DNA from: Mycetohabitans sp. B8
Lineage (GTDB): Bacteria; Pseudomonadota; Gammaproteobacteria; Burkholderiales; Burkholderiaceae
Direction of reading: 5' to 3'
Assembly (NCBI RefSeq): GCF_021991875.1
Contig: NZ_JAHLKR010000008.1
Coordinates: 186,001-250,000 of the forward strand
DNA length: 64,000 nucleotides
The translations under genes and the position numbers were made by a program. Under the pieces are notes generated by a model. The model was not told the DNA's origin. It made no database searches and saw nothing but the letters and a program-made list of their open reading frames with translations. Shown here one piece after another: positions 42,028 through 52,212 of this stretch; the first letter of the stretch is position 1, and every line of letters starts with the position of its first letter.

Positions 42028-42141
42028 CGACTCGGCGCGGCTCAGCATTCGGCGAGCGGCGGCGGACACGAACACGGCAATTGTGGTTGACGCCGCTGGC
42101 CGGCTCGGGCTTGGGATCGCTCAGGTCCTGGTGCCGTCAAG

Positions 42142-42978
42142 CTACACAGCGATGGGTGCGACGATATGGGGATGCGGATCGTAGCCGGCGATCTCAAAGT
42201 CTTCAAAGCGGTAGTCGAACAGGGTGTCCGGCTGTCGCTTGATGATCAGCCGCGGTAGCGGCCGTGGCGTGCGGGTGAGCTGCAACCGGGCTTGGTCGAC
42301 GTGGTTCAGGTACAGGTGAGCGTCGCCGATCGAATGGACGATTTCGCCGGGTTGCAAGCCGAGTTGCTGCGCGATCATATGGGTGAGAAACGCCACCGAC
42401 GCGCAGTTGTATGGAATGCCGAGGAACCAATCGCCGGAACGCTGGGTCAGCATGCAGCTCAGCTTGCCATCGGCGATGTAGAACTGGTACAGGATGTGGC
42501 ATGGCGGCAGCGACATGCGGCCCTCCAGCGCGTTTTGCACGGGGGACTTCGACTCGTCGGGTAAAAACGACACGTTCCATGCGTTGATGATGTGCCGACG
42601 GCTGTCCGGCTTCGTGCGCAGCGAGTCGAGCAGCGCCTGCACCTGATCGGTCCGGGTGCCGTCGGGATTGCGCCACGACCGCCACTGCGCGCCGTACACG
42701 GGGCCGAGTTCGCCATCGGGCGTGGCCCATTCGTCCCAGATCGTCACACCGTTCTCATGCAGGTAGCGGATGTTCGTGTCCCCGCGCAGGAACCATAGCA
42801 ACTCGTGCAGAATCGAGCGCACGTGCAGTTTCTTGGTGGTCAGCAGCGGGAAGCCGGTGGACAAGTCATGCCGGTACGACACGCCGAACAGTGAGCGCGT
42901 GCCCGTGCCGGTGCGGTCGCTCTTGAGCGTGCCGCGTTCGAGCAGATCCTTGAGAATAGACAGGTACGGTGCATCCAT
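42142..42978 (-). CDS. thyA: Thymidylate synthase
   Basis: Methylates dUMP to dTMP using methylene-tetrahydrofolate. The 278-aa product has [12 protein letters not shown] for phosphate binding, [11 protein letters not shown], the catalytic Cys in [11 protein letters not shown], and [23 protein letters not shown]. The length is about that of the classical enzyme. folA downstream on the same strand recycles the dihydrofolate produced. Confidence 0.97.
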   Translation of the reverse strand: MDAPYLSILKDLLERGTLKSDRTGTGTRSLFGVSYRHDLSTGFPLLTTKKLHVRSILHELLWFLRGDTNIRYLHENGVTIWDEWATPDGELGPVYGAQWRSWRNPDGTRTDQVQALLDSLRTKPDSRRHIINAWNVSFLPDESKSPVQNALEGRMSLPPCHILYQFYIADGKLSCMLTQRSGDWFLGIPYNCASVAFLTHMIAQQLGLQPGEIVHSIGDAHLYLNHVDQARLQLTRTPRPLPRLIIKRQPDTLFDYRFEDFEIAGYDPHPHIVAPIAV

Positions 42979-43140
42979 GGTCTGGAACCGGGTTGCGGAC
43001 CCGGTCAGGGAAAGTGGCTGGAAACGGCGAATGCATTATTCTACGTGACCGGGGACAATGCGCCGATCAACGAGTGGTGTTCGGGCCAATGGCGGCACGA
43101 AGGCCTAGGACTGCCGCGCGGGCATCCGCGGTGCGGCCGG

Positions 43141-44538
43141 CTAGCCGCGCGTGCCAACCATGTCCCGCGGTCGAACCCACGCATCGAACTGCTCAGCGCT
43201 CAGATAGCCGAGCGCCAGCGCGGCGGCTTTCAGCGTGGTGCCTTCGTGGTGTGCCTTCTTGGCGATTTGTGCCGCCTTGTCATAGCCGATGTGCGGGTTG
43301 AGCGCGGTGACCAGCATCAGCGACTCGTTGAGCAGCGCGTCGATCCGTGCCCGGTTGGGCTCGATGCCGATCGCGCAGTGATCGTTGAAGCTCAGCATGC
43401 CGTCCGTCAGCAGTCGGATCGATTGCAGCACATTGTGCGCGATCATCGGCCGAAAAACGTTGAGTTCAAAATTGCCGCTTGCGCCGCCGAAATTGACTGC
43501 CACGTCGTTGCCGAAGACCTGGCAGCACAGCATCGTCAGCGCCTCCGCCTGGGTCGGATTGACCTTGCCCGGCATGATGGAACTGCCCGGCTCGTTTTCG
43601 GGGATCGTGAGTTCACCTAACCCGCAGCGGGGTCCCGACGCGAGCCAGCGGATGTCGTTGGCGATCTTCATCAGGCTTGCGGCGAGCGTTTTCAGCGCGC
43701 CGTGTGCGGCCACTAGCGCGTCGGCCGCTGCCATCACCTCGAACTTGTTCGGCGCGGTGACAAACGGCAGCCCGGTGAGCCGGCCGATGGCCGCGGCGAC
43801 CTTTTGCGCGAATTGCGGATGGGCGTTCAATCCAGTGCCCACTGCGGTGCCGCCAAGCGCGAGTTCGTACAGATGGGGCAGCGTCGCGTCCAGATGGCGC
43901 ATCCCCTGGTCGAGCTGGGCGACGTAGCCTGAAAATTCCTGGCCCAGCGTCAGCGGCGTGGCATCCTGCAGGTGCGTGCGGCCTATCTTCACGATGTCGG
44001 CGAAAGTGGTGCACTTGTGCGCGAGCGTGTCGCGTAGCTTGAGCAGCGCCGGCTTGAGCCGCGTTGCGATGCCTTGTGCGGCGGCGATATGCATCGCGGT
44101 CGGGAACACGTCGTTGGACGACTGGCCGCGATTCACGTCGTCGTTCGGATGCACCAGGCGCGCCTCGCCGCGTTCACCGCCCAGATACTCGCTCGCGCGG
44201 TTGGCGATGACCTCGTTCAGGTTCATGTTGGTTTGTGTACCCGAGCCCGTTTGCCAGACCGCCAGTGGGAATTGCACCGCGTGCTCGCCAGCGAGGATTT
44301 CGTCTGCCGCGGCAATGATCGCGCGTGCCTTATTGGCGGGTAGCACGCCAAGTGCTTCGTTGACTTCAGCTGCGGCGCGCTTAACGATCGCCAGCGCGTG
44401 AATCAACTCCGATGGCTGCTTCTCCGTGGAGATTTTGAAATGTTGCAGCGATCGTTGGGTTTGCGCGCCCCACAGCCGGTCAGCAGGCACGGCGATGGCG
44501 CCAAACGTGTCGCGTTCCATCCTGACATTCTCTGTCAT
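43141..44538 (-). CDS. fumC: Fumarate hydratase class II
   Basis: Interconverts fumarate and malate in the TCA cycle without an iron-sulfur cluster. The 465-aa product has [52 protein letters not shown] and the superfamily signature [13 protein letters not shown]. The start at 44538 ([15 protein letters not shown]) is chosen; the longer frame to 44700 overlaps the phospholipase-D gene. Confidence 0.97.
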   Translation of the reverse strand: MTENVRMERDTFGAIAVPADRLWGAQTQRSLQHFKISTEKQPSELIHALAIVKRAAAEVNEALGVLPANKARAIIAAADEILAGEHAVQFPLAVWQTGSGTQTNMNLNEVIANRASEYLGGERGEARLVHPNDDVNRGQSSNDVFPTAMHIAAAQGIATRLKPALLKLRDTLAHKCTTFADIVKIGRTHLQDATPLTLGQEFSGYVAQLDQGMRHLDATLPHLYELALGGTAVGTGLNAHPQFAQKVAAAIGRLTGLPFVTAPNKFEVMAAADALVAAHGALKTLAASLMKIANDIRWLASGPRCGLGELTIPENEPGSSIMPGKVNPTQAEALTMLCCQVFGNDVAVNFGGASGNFELNVFRPMIAHNVLQSIRLLTDGMLSFNDHCAIGIEPNRARIDALLNESLMLVTALNPHIGYDKAAQIAKKAHHEGTTLKAAALALGYLSAEQFDAWVRPRDMVGTRG

Positions 44539-44599
44539 TTTATGCTCCAGTGCGGACACGAGGTCCAGGGTGATCGGACAGGGCTGCCGCGGTGGCCGT

Positions 44600-46333
44600 T
44601 CACAGTTGATCACGCAGCGGCAGGACGAAAAACAAGCCGGTGAGCACATTACGTGCAAGGCCGGCGTCCGGGTCGAAGTTATACGTGATGACATGCCCAT
44701 CCTCGAAATCGGTCCAGATGAGCGGTGAAGCCGGCGCGCCGATCGCGCGCAACTGTGCCCGTTCCTCGGGCGTGGCCAGGCGCAACGGGTAGCTGAATTC
44801 TGGGGCGATCGCGCGTTCGAACAGCCGCGCCTGCTGCTCGGCGAGCACCTTGCTATGGATGAACAACGCCAATTCCGTATTCAAATGGACTGAGCGGGGG
44901 TCGAGGTTCATCGAGCCGATGACCAACGTCTCGCGGTCGATCACATAGGCTTTCGCGTGCAGGCTCGAGCGGGAGCGGGAGCCGCTTATGCCAGGCGTTA
45001 CGCGGCCGTTGCGCACGGTTGACTTGAATTCGTAGAGCTGTGCGCCGGCGCGCAACAGCGGCTCGCGGTACGGTGCATAACCCGCCTGTACAGCGGGGGC
45101 GTCGGTCGCCGCCAGCGAATTCGTTAGTATCGCCACCCGCACGCCACGGCCGACCAATTGACGCGTCAATGCGACGACACTATCGTGGGGCACGAAGTAT
45201 GGCGAAATCGCCAACACTTCGCTGCGCGCGGCAAGAACCTGCTCCAACAGGCGCTTGAGCGGCAAACTCTCATAGTGCCCGATCGGCAGCGTTGCCTTGC
45301 GCGGGGAATCTACCGCGAACTGCGCAGGTGCCCACGTCAGGCCCAACTGGCCGAGACGGATCTGCTGCGCGAGCGGTGCCGCGTTCAGCGGCCTCGCGCC
45401 GATTGCATCGGCCGTCTGCCGCCAGTGCCGGCGCAGCGCCACGCGCACCTTCTCGACATCGTCCGGATTGAAGCGCTGCCGGTTGAGCACTTTAAGCGGA
45501 TAGGCCAGGTCGCTGTTCCAGTACTCGTCAAAGCTGGCCGAGATGCCGGTGACGATCGGGCCGGCGGCGAACACGTCCAGGTCCCGGAAGTTCAGGTCTG
45601 AGTTGGCGTTGAAGTATGCATCGCCAAGATTGCGTCCGCCGATGATCGCGATCTGGTTGTCGGCGATCATCGCCTTGTTATGCATCCGGTGTGTCAGCTT
45701 GTCCAGATTCGTCAGCAGGTTCGTTATTTTGTCCAACACGCCGGCCTTAGCGCACGAGAACGGATTGAACACACGAATTTCGATGCTCGGATGCAGGTTC
45801 AGCGCGGCCATCGTCTTGTCGATGTCCTTGAAATTCAAGTCATCGACCAGCATGCGTACGCGCACACCGTGATCGGCCGCGTAGAGCGCCGCAGCCAGCA
45901 GCAGCTTGCCGGTATTGTCTTCTTCAGCGATGTAGTATTGCAGGTCCAATGTGCGCGTGGCCGCGTGTGCGAGTGCAACGCGCATCTGCAGTGCGTCGGT
46001 GCCGTCGGCGAGCAAGCGGAATCCGTCCAAGCCGCCATGGGCCAACGAGGCCGCCTGCACGGCGCGCGACAGTGGCGTGACGGTGTCGCCAGACAGTGCA
46101 TGGGTTATCGGCGCCGCACGCGCGTCAGCCTGTGGTAGATGCGTCGTGCAGCCGGCACACAGCATGGATGACATCGCGAGCAGCAGCATGGCCGGCAACA
46201 TCGCCCGCCGCTGTGCCGCCGCGCCGGCCCCGGCCACGCGTGTTGCCGGGGCCGGTATGGTCTGTCGGCCGGTGTGCGCGTTCGCGCGGACGCCGCCGGT
46301 GCGATCCGCCACGCTGTTATGCCGCGGTGTCAC
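44600..46333 (-). CDS. Phospholipase D-family lipoprotein, cardiolipin synthase-like
   Basis: 577 aa with two HKD active sites: [18 protein letters not shown] in the first half and [18 protein letters not shown] in the second. The pattern resembles ClsC/YmdC-type cardiolipin synthases. A lipobox LCAGC at about residues 58-62 follows a hydrophobic stretch, so the mature enzyme is probably a lipoprotein. The N-terminal 45 residues before the signal may be over-extended; a start near 46201 ([12 protein letters not shown]) is possible. The annotated start overlaps the MATE gene by 17 bp. Confidence 0.85.
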   Translation of the reverse strand: MTPRHNSVADRTGGVRANAHTGRQTIPAPATRVAGAGAAAQRRAMLPAMLLLAMSSMLCAGCTTHLPQADARAAPITHALSGDTVTPLSRAVQAASLAHGGLDGFRLLADGTDALQMRVALAHAATRTLDLQYYIAEEDNTGKLLLAAALYAADHGVRVRMLVDDLNFKDIDKTMAALNLHPSIEIRVFNPFSCAKAGVLDKITNLLTNLDKLTHRMHNKAMIADNQIAIIGGRNLGDAYFNANSDLNFRDLDVFAAGPIVTGISASFDEYWNSDLAYPLKVLNRQRFNPDDVEKVRVALRRHWRQTADAIGARPLNAAPLAQQIRLGQLGLTWAPAQFAVDSPRKATLPIGHYESLPLKRLLEQVLAARSEVLAISPYFVPHDSVVALTRQLVGRGVRVAILTNSLAATDAPAVQAGYAPYREPLLRAGAQLYEFKSTVRNGRVTPGISGSRSRSSLHAKAYVIDRETLVIGSMNLDPRSVHLNTELALFIHSKVLAEQQARLFERAIAPEFSYPLRLATPEERAQLRAIGAPASPLIWTDFEDGHVITYNFDPDAGLARNVLTGLFFVLPLRDQL

Positions 46334-47723
46334 GTCCGAGCGCCTGGCTTTTCCAGTAAAACCGGGCGACCATCAGGCACGCGACCGTGGCCAGTCCTGC
46401 GGCCAGGCCCCACCATAAGCCCCTCGCGCCCAGGTCCGCATGGAAGGCGAGCCAATAGCCAGTTGGATAGCCGATGCCCCAGTAGCCGGTGGCGGCCAGC
46501 AGCATCGGCACGCGCGTGTCGCGCAGCCCACGCAGGCAGCCGGCTCCGACGGTTTGTAGTCCGTCCACGATCTGGAACACGGCCGCCACCGTCAGCAGCG
46601 ACGCGGCCAGCGAGATTGTCGCCGCATTGGACGGCTCATGCGGGTTCAGATAAAGCGCGATGATGCTGTGCGGCATCCACGTCATCACGGTGCCGCACGC
46701 CGCCATGAAGCCGGCTCCCAGCGCCAGCGCGACGATCCCGGCGCGGCGTGCCTCGACGGGATGGCGTGCGCCCGCCCAGTACCCGACCCGGACATTGGCG
46801 GCCTGCGCAATGGCCAGCGGCACCATGAAAGTGACCGATGCGACGTTCAGCGCAATCTGGTGCGCCGCGAGGGCGGCTGCACCGAGTGTGCCTACCGCCA
46901 GGCTTGTCGCGAGGAACAGCATCGTCTCGGCGGCGTACGTCACGGCGACCGGCCAGCCGACCGCGAGCAACTCGGACATCACGGACCAACGCGGGCGGCG
47001 CGAGCCGGCGACAAAGTGCCGGAATCGTTCGGGCAGGTGCAACAGCGCGAGCAGCACGAGCGCGGTTAGCCAGATCGTGATCGCCGTGGCCGCCGCGGAG
47101 CCGAGAAACCCCATGCGCGGCAAGCCCCACGCGCCATGGATCAACCCGTAGTTTAGGAAGCCGTTCAACACGACGCCCCCCACCGATACCCACAACAGCC
47201 GGCGCGCGGCGCCGATCGCTGGCAGGAACGCGCGCATCATGCCGATGCCGATCAGGCTGCCCAGTGCCGCCCAGCGCAACACGCGCGCGTATTGGCCGAC
47301 ATCTTCGGCCAACGCCGACGGCTGGCCTGCTATCACCAGCAGCGGTGTCGCGAAGCTCAGCAGCACGAACGCCGGCACCGCCAGCACCAGCGATAGCGCA
47401 AGGCCCGTCCAGTAGATTGACGGCACGCGATGCTCTGCCTGGGCGCCGCGCGCTTGTGCGACCGTCACGCTGACCGACTGGAGCACGCCTTGCAGCAGAG
47501 TCATGATGGTGAAAAATAGCATGGCGCCAAGTCCTCCGGCTGCCAGCGCGTCGGGCCCCAGCGAGCCGAGCAGGATTGTGTCGGTGACGCCCATCGCCAT
47601 TTGCGACAGTTGCGCGATGGCGAGCGGCGCTGCCAGGCGTGCCGTCTCGGTCGCATGATGAGCGAGTGTAGGCTTGCCGTGATGGTGTACCGGCGTGTCC
47701 TGAGCAGTACCGAGATGGGTCAT
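46317..47723 (-). CDS. MATE-family multidrug/cation exporter
   Basis: Twelve-helix antiporter of 468 aa. The N-terminal repeat has RLAAPLAIAQLSQMAMGVTDTILLGSLGPDALAAGGLG, and the second half has LAAHQIALNVASVTFMVPLAIAQAANVRVGYWAG. Both are the paired MatE signatures of NorM-type pumps. Substrate unknown. It overlaps the downstream phospholipase-D gene. Confidence 0.92.
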   Translation of the reverse strand: MTHLGTAQDTPVHHHGKPTLAHHATETARLAAPLAIAQLSQMAMGVTDTILLGSLGPDALAAGGLGAMLFFTIMTLLQGVLQSVSVTVAQARGAQAEHRVPSIYWTGLALSLVLAVPAFVLLSFATPLLVIAGQPSALAEDVGQYARVLRWAALGSLIGIGMMRAFLPAIGAARRLLWVSVGGVVLNGFLNYGLIHGAWGLPRMGFLGSAAATAITIWLTALVLLALLHLPERFRHFVAGSRRPRWSVMSELLAVGWPVAVTYAAETMLFLATSLAVGTLGAAALAAHQIALNVASVTFMVPLAIAQAANVRVGYWAGARHPVEARRAGIVALALGAGFMAACGTVMTWMPHSIIALYLNPHEPSNAATISLAASLLTVAAVFQIVDGLQTVGAGCLRGLRDTRVPMLLAATGYWGIGYPTGYWLAFHADLGARGLWWGLAAGLATVACLMVARFYWKSQALGRDTAA

Positions 47724-48029
47724 TGAAAGCGGATCGGAAGGTAATGGTTTATCTTAACAGCAGTCTATTGAGAAGAGCCCCGGTTGAGTGAGTCCGCAAT
47801 ACGAAATAACGGGGTCGGTCACCGGCTGTAAGCAAACGCTGGTAAGCAAAACGATAGGTAACAATCGAAACCGTGGCGAACCTCCTGCTCCCGCGCGGGT
47901 CAGTTCAAAGGCCTGACGCGTGCATGCTGTGCTAGGCTGTCGCGCACGGGCAGGCCGACAGGTGCGTGGGAGTGATTGCCCATGCGGCTTTGCGCCGTTT
48001 CATTGATCGACTTCATAGGGAGGCATCTA
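47724..48029. other. Gap between the MATE gene and a small secreted-protein gene
   Basis: 306 bp without a gene. It should hold the minus-strand promoter for the MATE gene and the plus-strand promoter for the gene at 48030; AGGGAGG at 48017-48023 is the latter's ribosome-binding site. Nothing else recognised. Confidence 0.5.
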
Positions 48030-48437
48030 ATGACTGCAATTCGTCAAATCCGTTGTATCGCGCTGGGCACCGCGCTGGTGGCTGCCACGGTTGCCGCTTT
48101 TGCACAAACGCCGGCTCAAGGCGGCGGCGAGACCACTGGCGCAGCCGTTGGCGTGGGCGCGCACGGCAGCGCGGATTCCATGGCGGGCAGCGGTGGCACG
48201 GGCACCAGCCAGCGTATCGTCGCGCCGAGTCACGTCGATCCGCTCGTGCAGAAGCGCGATACGGACGCAGCGGCCAACGCGCAGTACCGCGCCAACAAAA
48301 AGGCGCTCAAGCAGGAGTACCACAGCCAGTTGAAGGCAGCCAAGGAACAACGCAAGGCAGCCAAGCGGGATGCGGCCCAAACGCTCAATGAGCAATCGGG
48401 CGGCGCGGCAGCGGCCGACAAGGGCGCGCAAAACTAA
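48030..48437 (+). CDS. Small secreted Ala/Lys-rich protein, function unknown
   Basis: 135 aa. Residues 1-25 form a signal peptide with cleavage after AFA. A Gly-rich linker (about 30-65) follows. The C-terminal half is a charged helix (ANAQYRANKKALKQEYHSQL, KAAKEQRKAAKRDAAQ), likely a coiled coil. The start at 48030 is set by the ribosome-binding site AGGGAGG; the open frame to 47976 is ignored. I do not recognise a named family. Confidence 0.75.
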   Translation: MTAIRQIRCIALGTALVAATVAAFAQTPAQGGGETTGAAVGVGAHGSADSMAGSGGTGTSQRIVAPSHVDPLVQKRDTDAAANAQYRANKKALKQEYHSQLKAAKEQRKAAKRDAAQTLNEQSGGAAAADKGAQN

Positions 48438-48716
48438 TCGGTATTGCGGGTTGCGCCGCCGTCGGCGGCGCGCGCCGGCCCGTCGTCTGCTGCTCCGACT
48501 TGCCTGGAGTGGCCTGGCATCGGCTCGGCGATTGCCGCACGAATCCTCGATGGGCTGGCGGTGCGTTTGATCCGTCGCTCGCATTGGCCGAATTCATCCT
48601 GCCCGCGTGTGGCCGGCGTTTGCCGCGCTGGTCGTCGATTTGCGCGCGCAGCACAGCGGCTGGCCCGGCGTGGCGTGCCCGATGTCGGCCACAGTAGGTT
48701 AGGCATCGAGCGCGGG
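48438..48716. other. Unassigned sequence downstream of the creA relic
   Basis: 279 bp. It begins with a G+C-rich hairpin (cgccgccgtcggcggcg near 48455-48471) that may end transcription of the gene at 48030. Several short frames are open here, none with recognisable similarity; a decayed gene is possible. Confidence 0.35.
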
Positions 48717-49004
48717 TTACCTGAGCGGGATAGACTGCCCCTGCACCGATACAGCCGTCACGCTGTTCTTCGCACTGCCCGATACGACGCGATCGCTGTA
48801 GATCAAATAGACTAGCGTATTGCGCTTGCGGTCGACCACGCGCACGACATGCAATGTCTTGAAGATTAACGATATTCGTTCAATTCGGAAATTCGTATTG
48901 ACGCTGCCGATCTCTTCTGCACCGGCTGTCGCGCCCCAGCACAGCAGCGCGGCGGTGGCTAGCGCGACACCCGTCGTTGTTCGCTTGATGCTTAAACAGG
49001 GCAA
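48717..49004 (-). pseudogene. creA: creA with in-frame internal deletion
   Basis: CreA is a secreted protein of about 157 aa. Here 95 aa remain. The signal peptide and mature start are present ([16 protein letters not shown]). The sequence then jumps directly to the C-terminal part: [43 protein letters not shown]. The middle block of about 60-65 residues, with the Cys-containing CYVSRAKTGGIKG-type segment, is missing. The frame is preserved, so a short secreted peptide could still be made. The start codon is a TTG inside the adjacent ImmA-like reading frame; the original start may also be damaged. Confidence 0.75.
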
Positions 49005-49748
49005 AGAACGTGAGGCCGATTAAAGTTACGGTCCCATAGAACGCCACGTGCCGATAGGCGCGAATACGCTGGCGGTCCAAGAGGTCTTCTTTAACCAGTT
49101 GCGGAATGTCCGGAGAGGTGCCTGCAGACAGATCGTCAGCAGGGGCGGTATCGGCGAAAAAAGCTGTTGACCATTTTCCTTTGGAAAGGACTCCAGTCGT
49201 GTCTTTGAGTCGTCGTGAGTCATAGCCATCTAAGTTTTTTAAGCAATATTTCATCGCGACGGTTGAGGTTTTGAACATACCTGTTAGCCGGTCCAAGTCC
49301 GTAATGTCGTACTTGGAAATGAGCCCATTGACAACTGCGGCTGGCATCAGGAGTTCTGCAGCAAATTTGTTCGCTTCTGCTTCAATTAGATCGTCGTTTG
49401 CAAGGGAAAAGTTCTCGGTGGAGTCTCGAAAACGAGGACCGTGATTCAGTGCAAAGTGACCGAGTTCGTGGGCAATCGTGAAGCGTTGACGCAGCGCCGG
49501 TTCGCTCGCGTTGAATTCGATTACCGGCTTCAATGGGTCGTCGAAGCTGAAGCATCCGGCCAAGCCTTAAGGGGGCGATTAGCAAACACTTGCACACCGA
49601 CCGCGTTAGTAATCGCAATTGGGTCGACTGGAAGCTGTTGATTCCAATAGGATTTCAGATAGGCCTGCGCAGTGCGGGCAGGTCTATCAGATAGACTGTG
49701 TGCCTGCCATGCGCGTTGCGGTGCAGTAAATTGCGACTTGTAACACAT
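48880..49748 (-). pseudogene. ImmA/IrrE-family metallopeptidase gene, one-base frameshift
   Basis: From the ATG at 49748 the first frame reads MCYKSQFTAPQRAWQ then LPVDPIAITNAVGVQVFANR, the ImmA N-domain. From about 49563 another frame reads AGCFSFDDPLKPVIEFN and RQRFTIAHELGHFALNH, with the HExxH zinc site. Restoring one G in the GG at 49565-49566 (minus-strand sense) joins them as NRPLKGLAGCFSFDD without a stop. A transmembrane segment ([18 protein letters not shown]) lies near the C-terminus, and the 3' end overlaps the creA relic. Such peptidases usually cleave phage-type repressors; no Xre partner remains. Confidence 0.75.
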
Positions 49749-49957
49749 GGCTCGCTCCAACAACGTGCTATTGAGGGGCAACGGCCAAGTTGGTGCAAGT
49801 ATAACATTCAGCCGTCAGGCCACGGTCCCTATGCGATATCGGGCAAGAACGGCGGTTCTCAAGTTCGAATCCGTGGGAAGTCAGCAACAGACGGGTTTGA
49901 CGAAATTGCTAGGCAAGATCGAAGGAGGAGGATTTGGCGAGGTTTTCCTATGAAGAA

Positions 49958-49976
49958 TATTAGACACTGTCTAATA
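49958..49976. promoter_or_regulatory. Perfect palindrome between ImmA relic and tRNA-Asn
   Basis: tattagacactgtctaata is a perfect inverted repeat with 9-bp arms around a central C. Its A+T content contrasts with the surroundings. It looks like an operator for a dimeric repressor, possibly the lost partner of the ImmA-like peptidase. Confidence 0.55.
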
Positions 49977-49998
49977 TAAATAGGCTAACTGAAAGCAA

Positions 49999-50026
49999 AA
50001 GGGGTTGCATCTTCATGCAACCCCTT
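49999..50026 (-). terminator. Rho-independent terminator of tRNA-Asn
   Basis: 12-bp stem aaggggttgcat / atgcaacccctt (49999-50010 and 50015-50026) with a CTTC loop. On the minus strand TTTTGCTTTC follows. It lies nine bases after the tRNA 3' end. Confidence 0.85.
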
Positions 50027-50034
50027 GATTTTCT

Positions 50035-50110
50035 TGGCTCCCCGACCTGGGCTCGAACCAGGGACCTACGGATTAACAGTCCGGCGCTCTACCGACTGAG
50101 CTATCGGGGA
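50035..50110 (-). tRNA. tRNA-Asn (anticodon GTT)
   Basis: 76 nt including an encoded CCA. The minus strand begins tccccgatagctcag, has the D-arm AGCTCAGTCGGTAGAGC, an anticodon loop ctGTTaa and a T-arm GGTTCGAGCCC. The acceptor stem closes with ggggagcca. It is flanked on the creA side by the decayed ImmA-like gene, consistent with tRNA genes acting as insertion sites. Confidence 0.97.
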
Positions 50111-50126
50111 ACAGTAGAGAAATGGA

Positions 50127-50155
50127 ATTCTATGGGTGTTTTATCGTCTTGTCAA
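50127..50155 (-). promoter_or_regulatory. tRNA-Asn promoter
   Basis: On the minus strand TTGACA (50150-50155), exactly 17 bp, then TAGAAT (50127-50132); the tRNA begins 17 bp further. This is close to the sigma-70 consensus, as expected for a stable RNA. Confidence 0.88.
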
Positions 50156-50216
50156 CAGGTGGCGCGCAAAGCGTGATGTCATCGATCATCGCGCACCCGG
50201 CGCGCGCGCGTCGCGC

Positions 50217-50540
50217 TCATCGCTCAAGCAGCTTCAGCTTGTCTTTCACGTCTTTCCATTCCTCCGCGTCCGGTAAAGCAGACTTGGTCCTCGTAATGCT
50301 GGGCCAGTCCTTCGCCAGTTCCGCGTTCAATTGGATAAATTGTTGCTGGTCGCCGGGGACGTCTTCTTCCGCATAGATCGCATTGACCGGGCATTCCGCC
50401 ACGCAAACCGCGCAATCGATGCACTCATCCGGGTCGATCGCGAGGAAGTTCGGACCTTCGCGAAAGCAGTCTACCGGGCATACGTCGACACAGTCGGTAT
50501 AGCGACACTTGATGCAGCTTTCGGTCACAACGTGAGTCAT
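50217..50540 (-). CDS. fdxA: Seven-iron ferredoxin FdxA
   Basis: Low-potential electron carrier with one 3Fe-4S and one 4Fe-4S cluster, 107 aa. [25 protein letters not shown] and [18 protein letters not shown] hold the cluster cysteines. The start at 50540 (MTHVVTESC) is chosen over the open frame to 50690. It is divergent from pncB. Confidence 0.95.
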   Translation of the reverse strand: MTHVVTESCIKCRYTDCVDVCPVDCFREGPNFLAIDPDECIDCAVCVAECPVNAIYAEEDVPGDQQQFIQLNAELAKDWPSITRTKSALPDAEEWKDVKDKLKLLER

Positions 50541-50799
50541 TGAAGCTCCTGCACTCTGTGTATAGCGATGTGGGCACACGATGTAGCCACAGACGCCACC
50601 ATTTTGCAAAATAACTATTGTAGCGCACCGCGTCGCCGCCTTCCGCCCGATGCTGTTATACACTTTGGTGATGTCTTTATATGCGGTCACGGTTGCTGCG
50701 TACGTGCCGTGGCATCGCTTGCGCTAACATCAACGTGAGGTGCCGCGCCAGACGGCCGTGGCCCGTCCGAGCTTCCGGCCTGTGCCTGGCTGTGCGACC

Positions 50800-51993
50800 A
50801 TGATCATCACTTCGTTACTCGATACCGATCTCTACAAATTCACGATGATGCAAGTCGTGCTGCATCATTTTCCTGCCGCCAGCGTCGAGTACCGGTTCCG
50901 TTGCCGCACGCGCGGCATCGACCTGGTGCCATACGTGGACGAGATCCGGGAGCAGATCGGCCGCCTGTGCCAGTTGCGCTTCACCGACGACGAACTCGAC
51001 TACTTGCGCCAGTTGCGCTTTATCAAGAGCGACTTCGTCGACTTCCTCGCGCTGTTCCAGCTCAACGACAAGTATATTCGCGTCTGGCCGTCGCCGAAGG
51101 CCAACGGTGAGATCGAGATCGTCGTGCGCGGGCCGTGGCTGCATACGATCTTGTTTGAGATCCCGGTGCTGGCGATCGTCAACGAAGTCTATTTCCGTAA
51201 TACGCAGCGCTCGCCGGCGTACCACGAGGGACGCGAGCGGCTGACTGGCAAGATGGCGATGCTCGGCGCGAGGCCCGACTACGCTGATTGCAAGATTGCC
51301 GACTACGGTACGCGGCGACGCTTTTCGAAGCAGTGGCACGAGGAGGTCATCCTGACGCTGATGGCGGGGCTCGGCGAGCAGTTTGCCGGCACCAGCAATG
51401 TCTACTACGCGATGAAGCACGGGTTGACGCCACTGGGCACGATGGCGCACGAGTACCTGCAGGCGTGTCAAGCGCTGGGGCCGCGGCTGCGCGATTCGCA
51501 GATCTTCGGTTTTGAGATGTGGGCCAAAGAATACCGTGGCGATCTCGGCATTGCGTTGTCCGACGTTTACGGCATGAAGGCGTTCCTGCGTGACTTCGAT
51601 ATGTACTTCTGCAAGCTTTTCGACGGCGCGCGGCACGATTCGGGGGACCCGTTCGAATGGGGCGAGCAGCTATTGAAACACTACGAGTTGAATCGCTGCG
51701 ATCCCCACACCAAGATCCTGGTCTTCTCTGATGCACTCGATATCCCGAAGGTGCTGCAGCTGTACGAGCGTTTTCGCAGTCGTTGCAAACTCGCTTTTGG
51801 CGTGGGCACCAACCTAACCAACGACCTGGGTTATTCGCCGCTGCAGATCGTGATGAAAATGGTCCGCTGCAATGGCCAGCCCGTTGCGAAATTGTCCGAT
51901 TCGCCGGGCAAGAACATGTGCGACGATCCCGCGTACATCGCGTACTTGCGGCAGGTGTTCGAGATCGATATGCCATCGGAGGAGAGCCACTGA
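50800..51993 (+). CDS. pncB: Nicotinate phosphoribosyltransferase
   Basis: Converts nicotinate and PRPP to NaMN in NAD salvage. The 397-aa product shows [20 protein letters not shown] at the N-terminus, the active-site [14 protein letters not shown] and [29 protein letters not shown], near the C-terminus, binds phosphoribose. The start at 50800 ([14 protein letters not shown]) matches the family. A dead lutC gene lies downstream. Confidence 0.96.
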   Translation: MIITSLLDTDLYKFTMMQVVLHHFPAASVEYRFRCRTRGIDLVPYVDEIREQIGRLCQLRFTDDELDYLRQLRFIKSDFVDFLALFQLNDKYIRVWPSPKANGEIEIVVRGPWLHTILFEIPVLAIVNEVYFRNTQRSPAYHEGRERLTGKMAMLGARPDYADCKIADYGTRRRFSKQWHEEVILTLMAGLGEQFAGTSNVYYAMKHGLTPLGTMAHEYLQACQALGPRLRDSQIFGFEMWAKEYRGDLGIALSDVYGMKAFLRDFDMYFCKLFDGARHDSGDPFEWGEQLLKHYELNRCDPHTKILVFSDALDIPKVLQLYERFRSRCKLAFGVGTNLTNDLGYSPLQIVMKMVRCNGQPVAKLSDSPGKNMCDDPAYIAYLRQVFEIDMPSEESH

Positions 51994-52212
51994 ACCAGGT
52001 CAGGCCGGCACGCACCGGCGGCATGCACGCAGCGTCCCGCGATCGCACCGCACTGCGTCGCGCGGATGGCGTCCCACTGCAAGCTGGATGCCACCACGGC
52101 CATCGGGATCTTCGATGGCCATCCGGCCAATGGCCGCGCCGCGCTCGTCAGTATAGTGCGCCGGTATAATCTGCGCGAAGGCGTGGCCAACACGCTAACA
52201 GAGGAGCGCTAC

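Noticed and set aside
49747-49953. 68-codon plus-strand frame beginning at the ImmA start and running toward the palindrome
   Set aside because: No recognisable similarity and no good ribosome-binding site; it starts inside the opposite-strand gene start.
49005-50110. Direct repeat of the tRNA-Asn 3' end marking an island boundary
   Set aside because: I looked for a second copy of the cctgggctcgaaccagg-type segment between creA and the tRNA and saw none.
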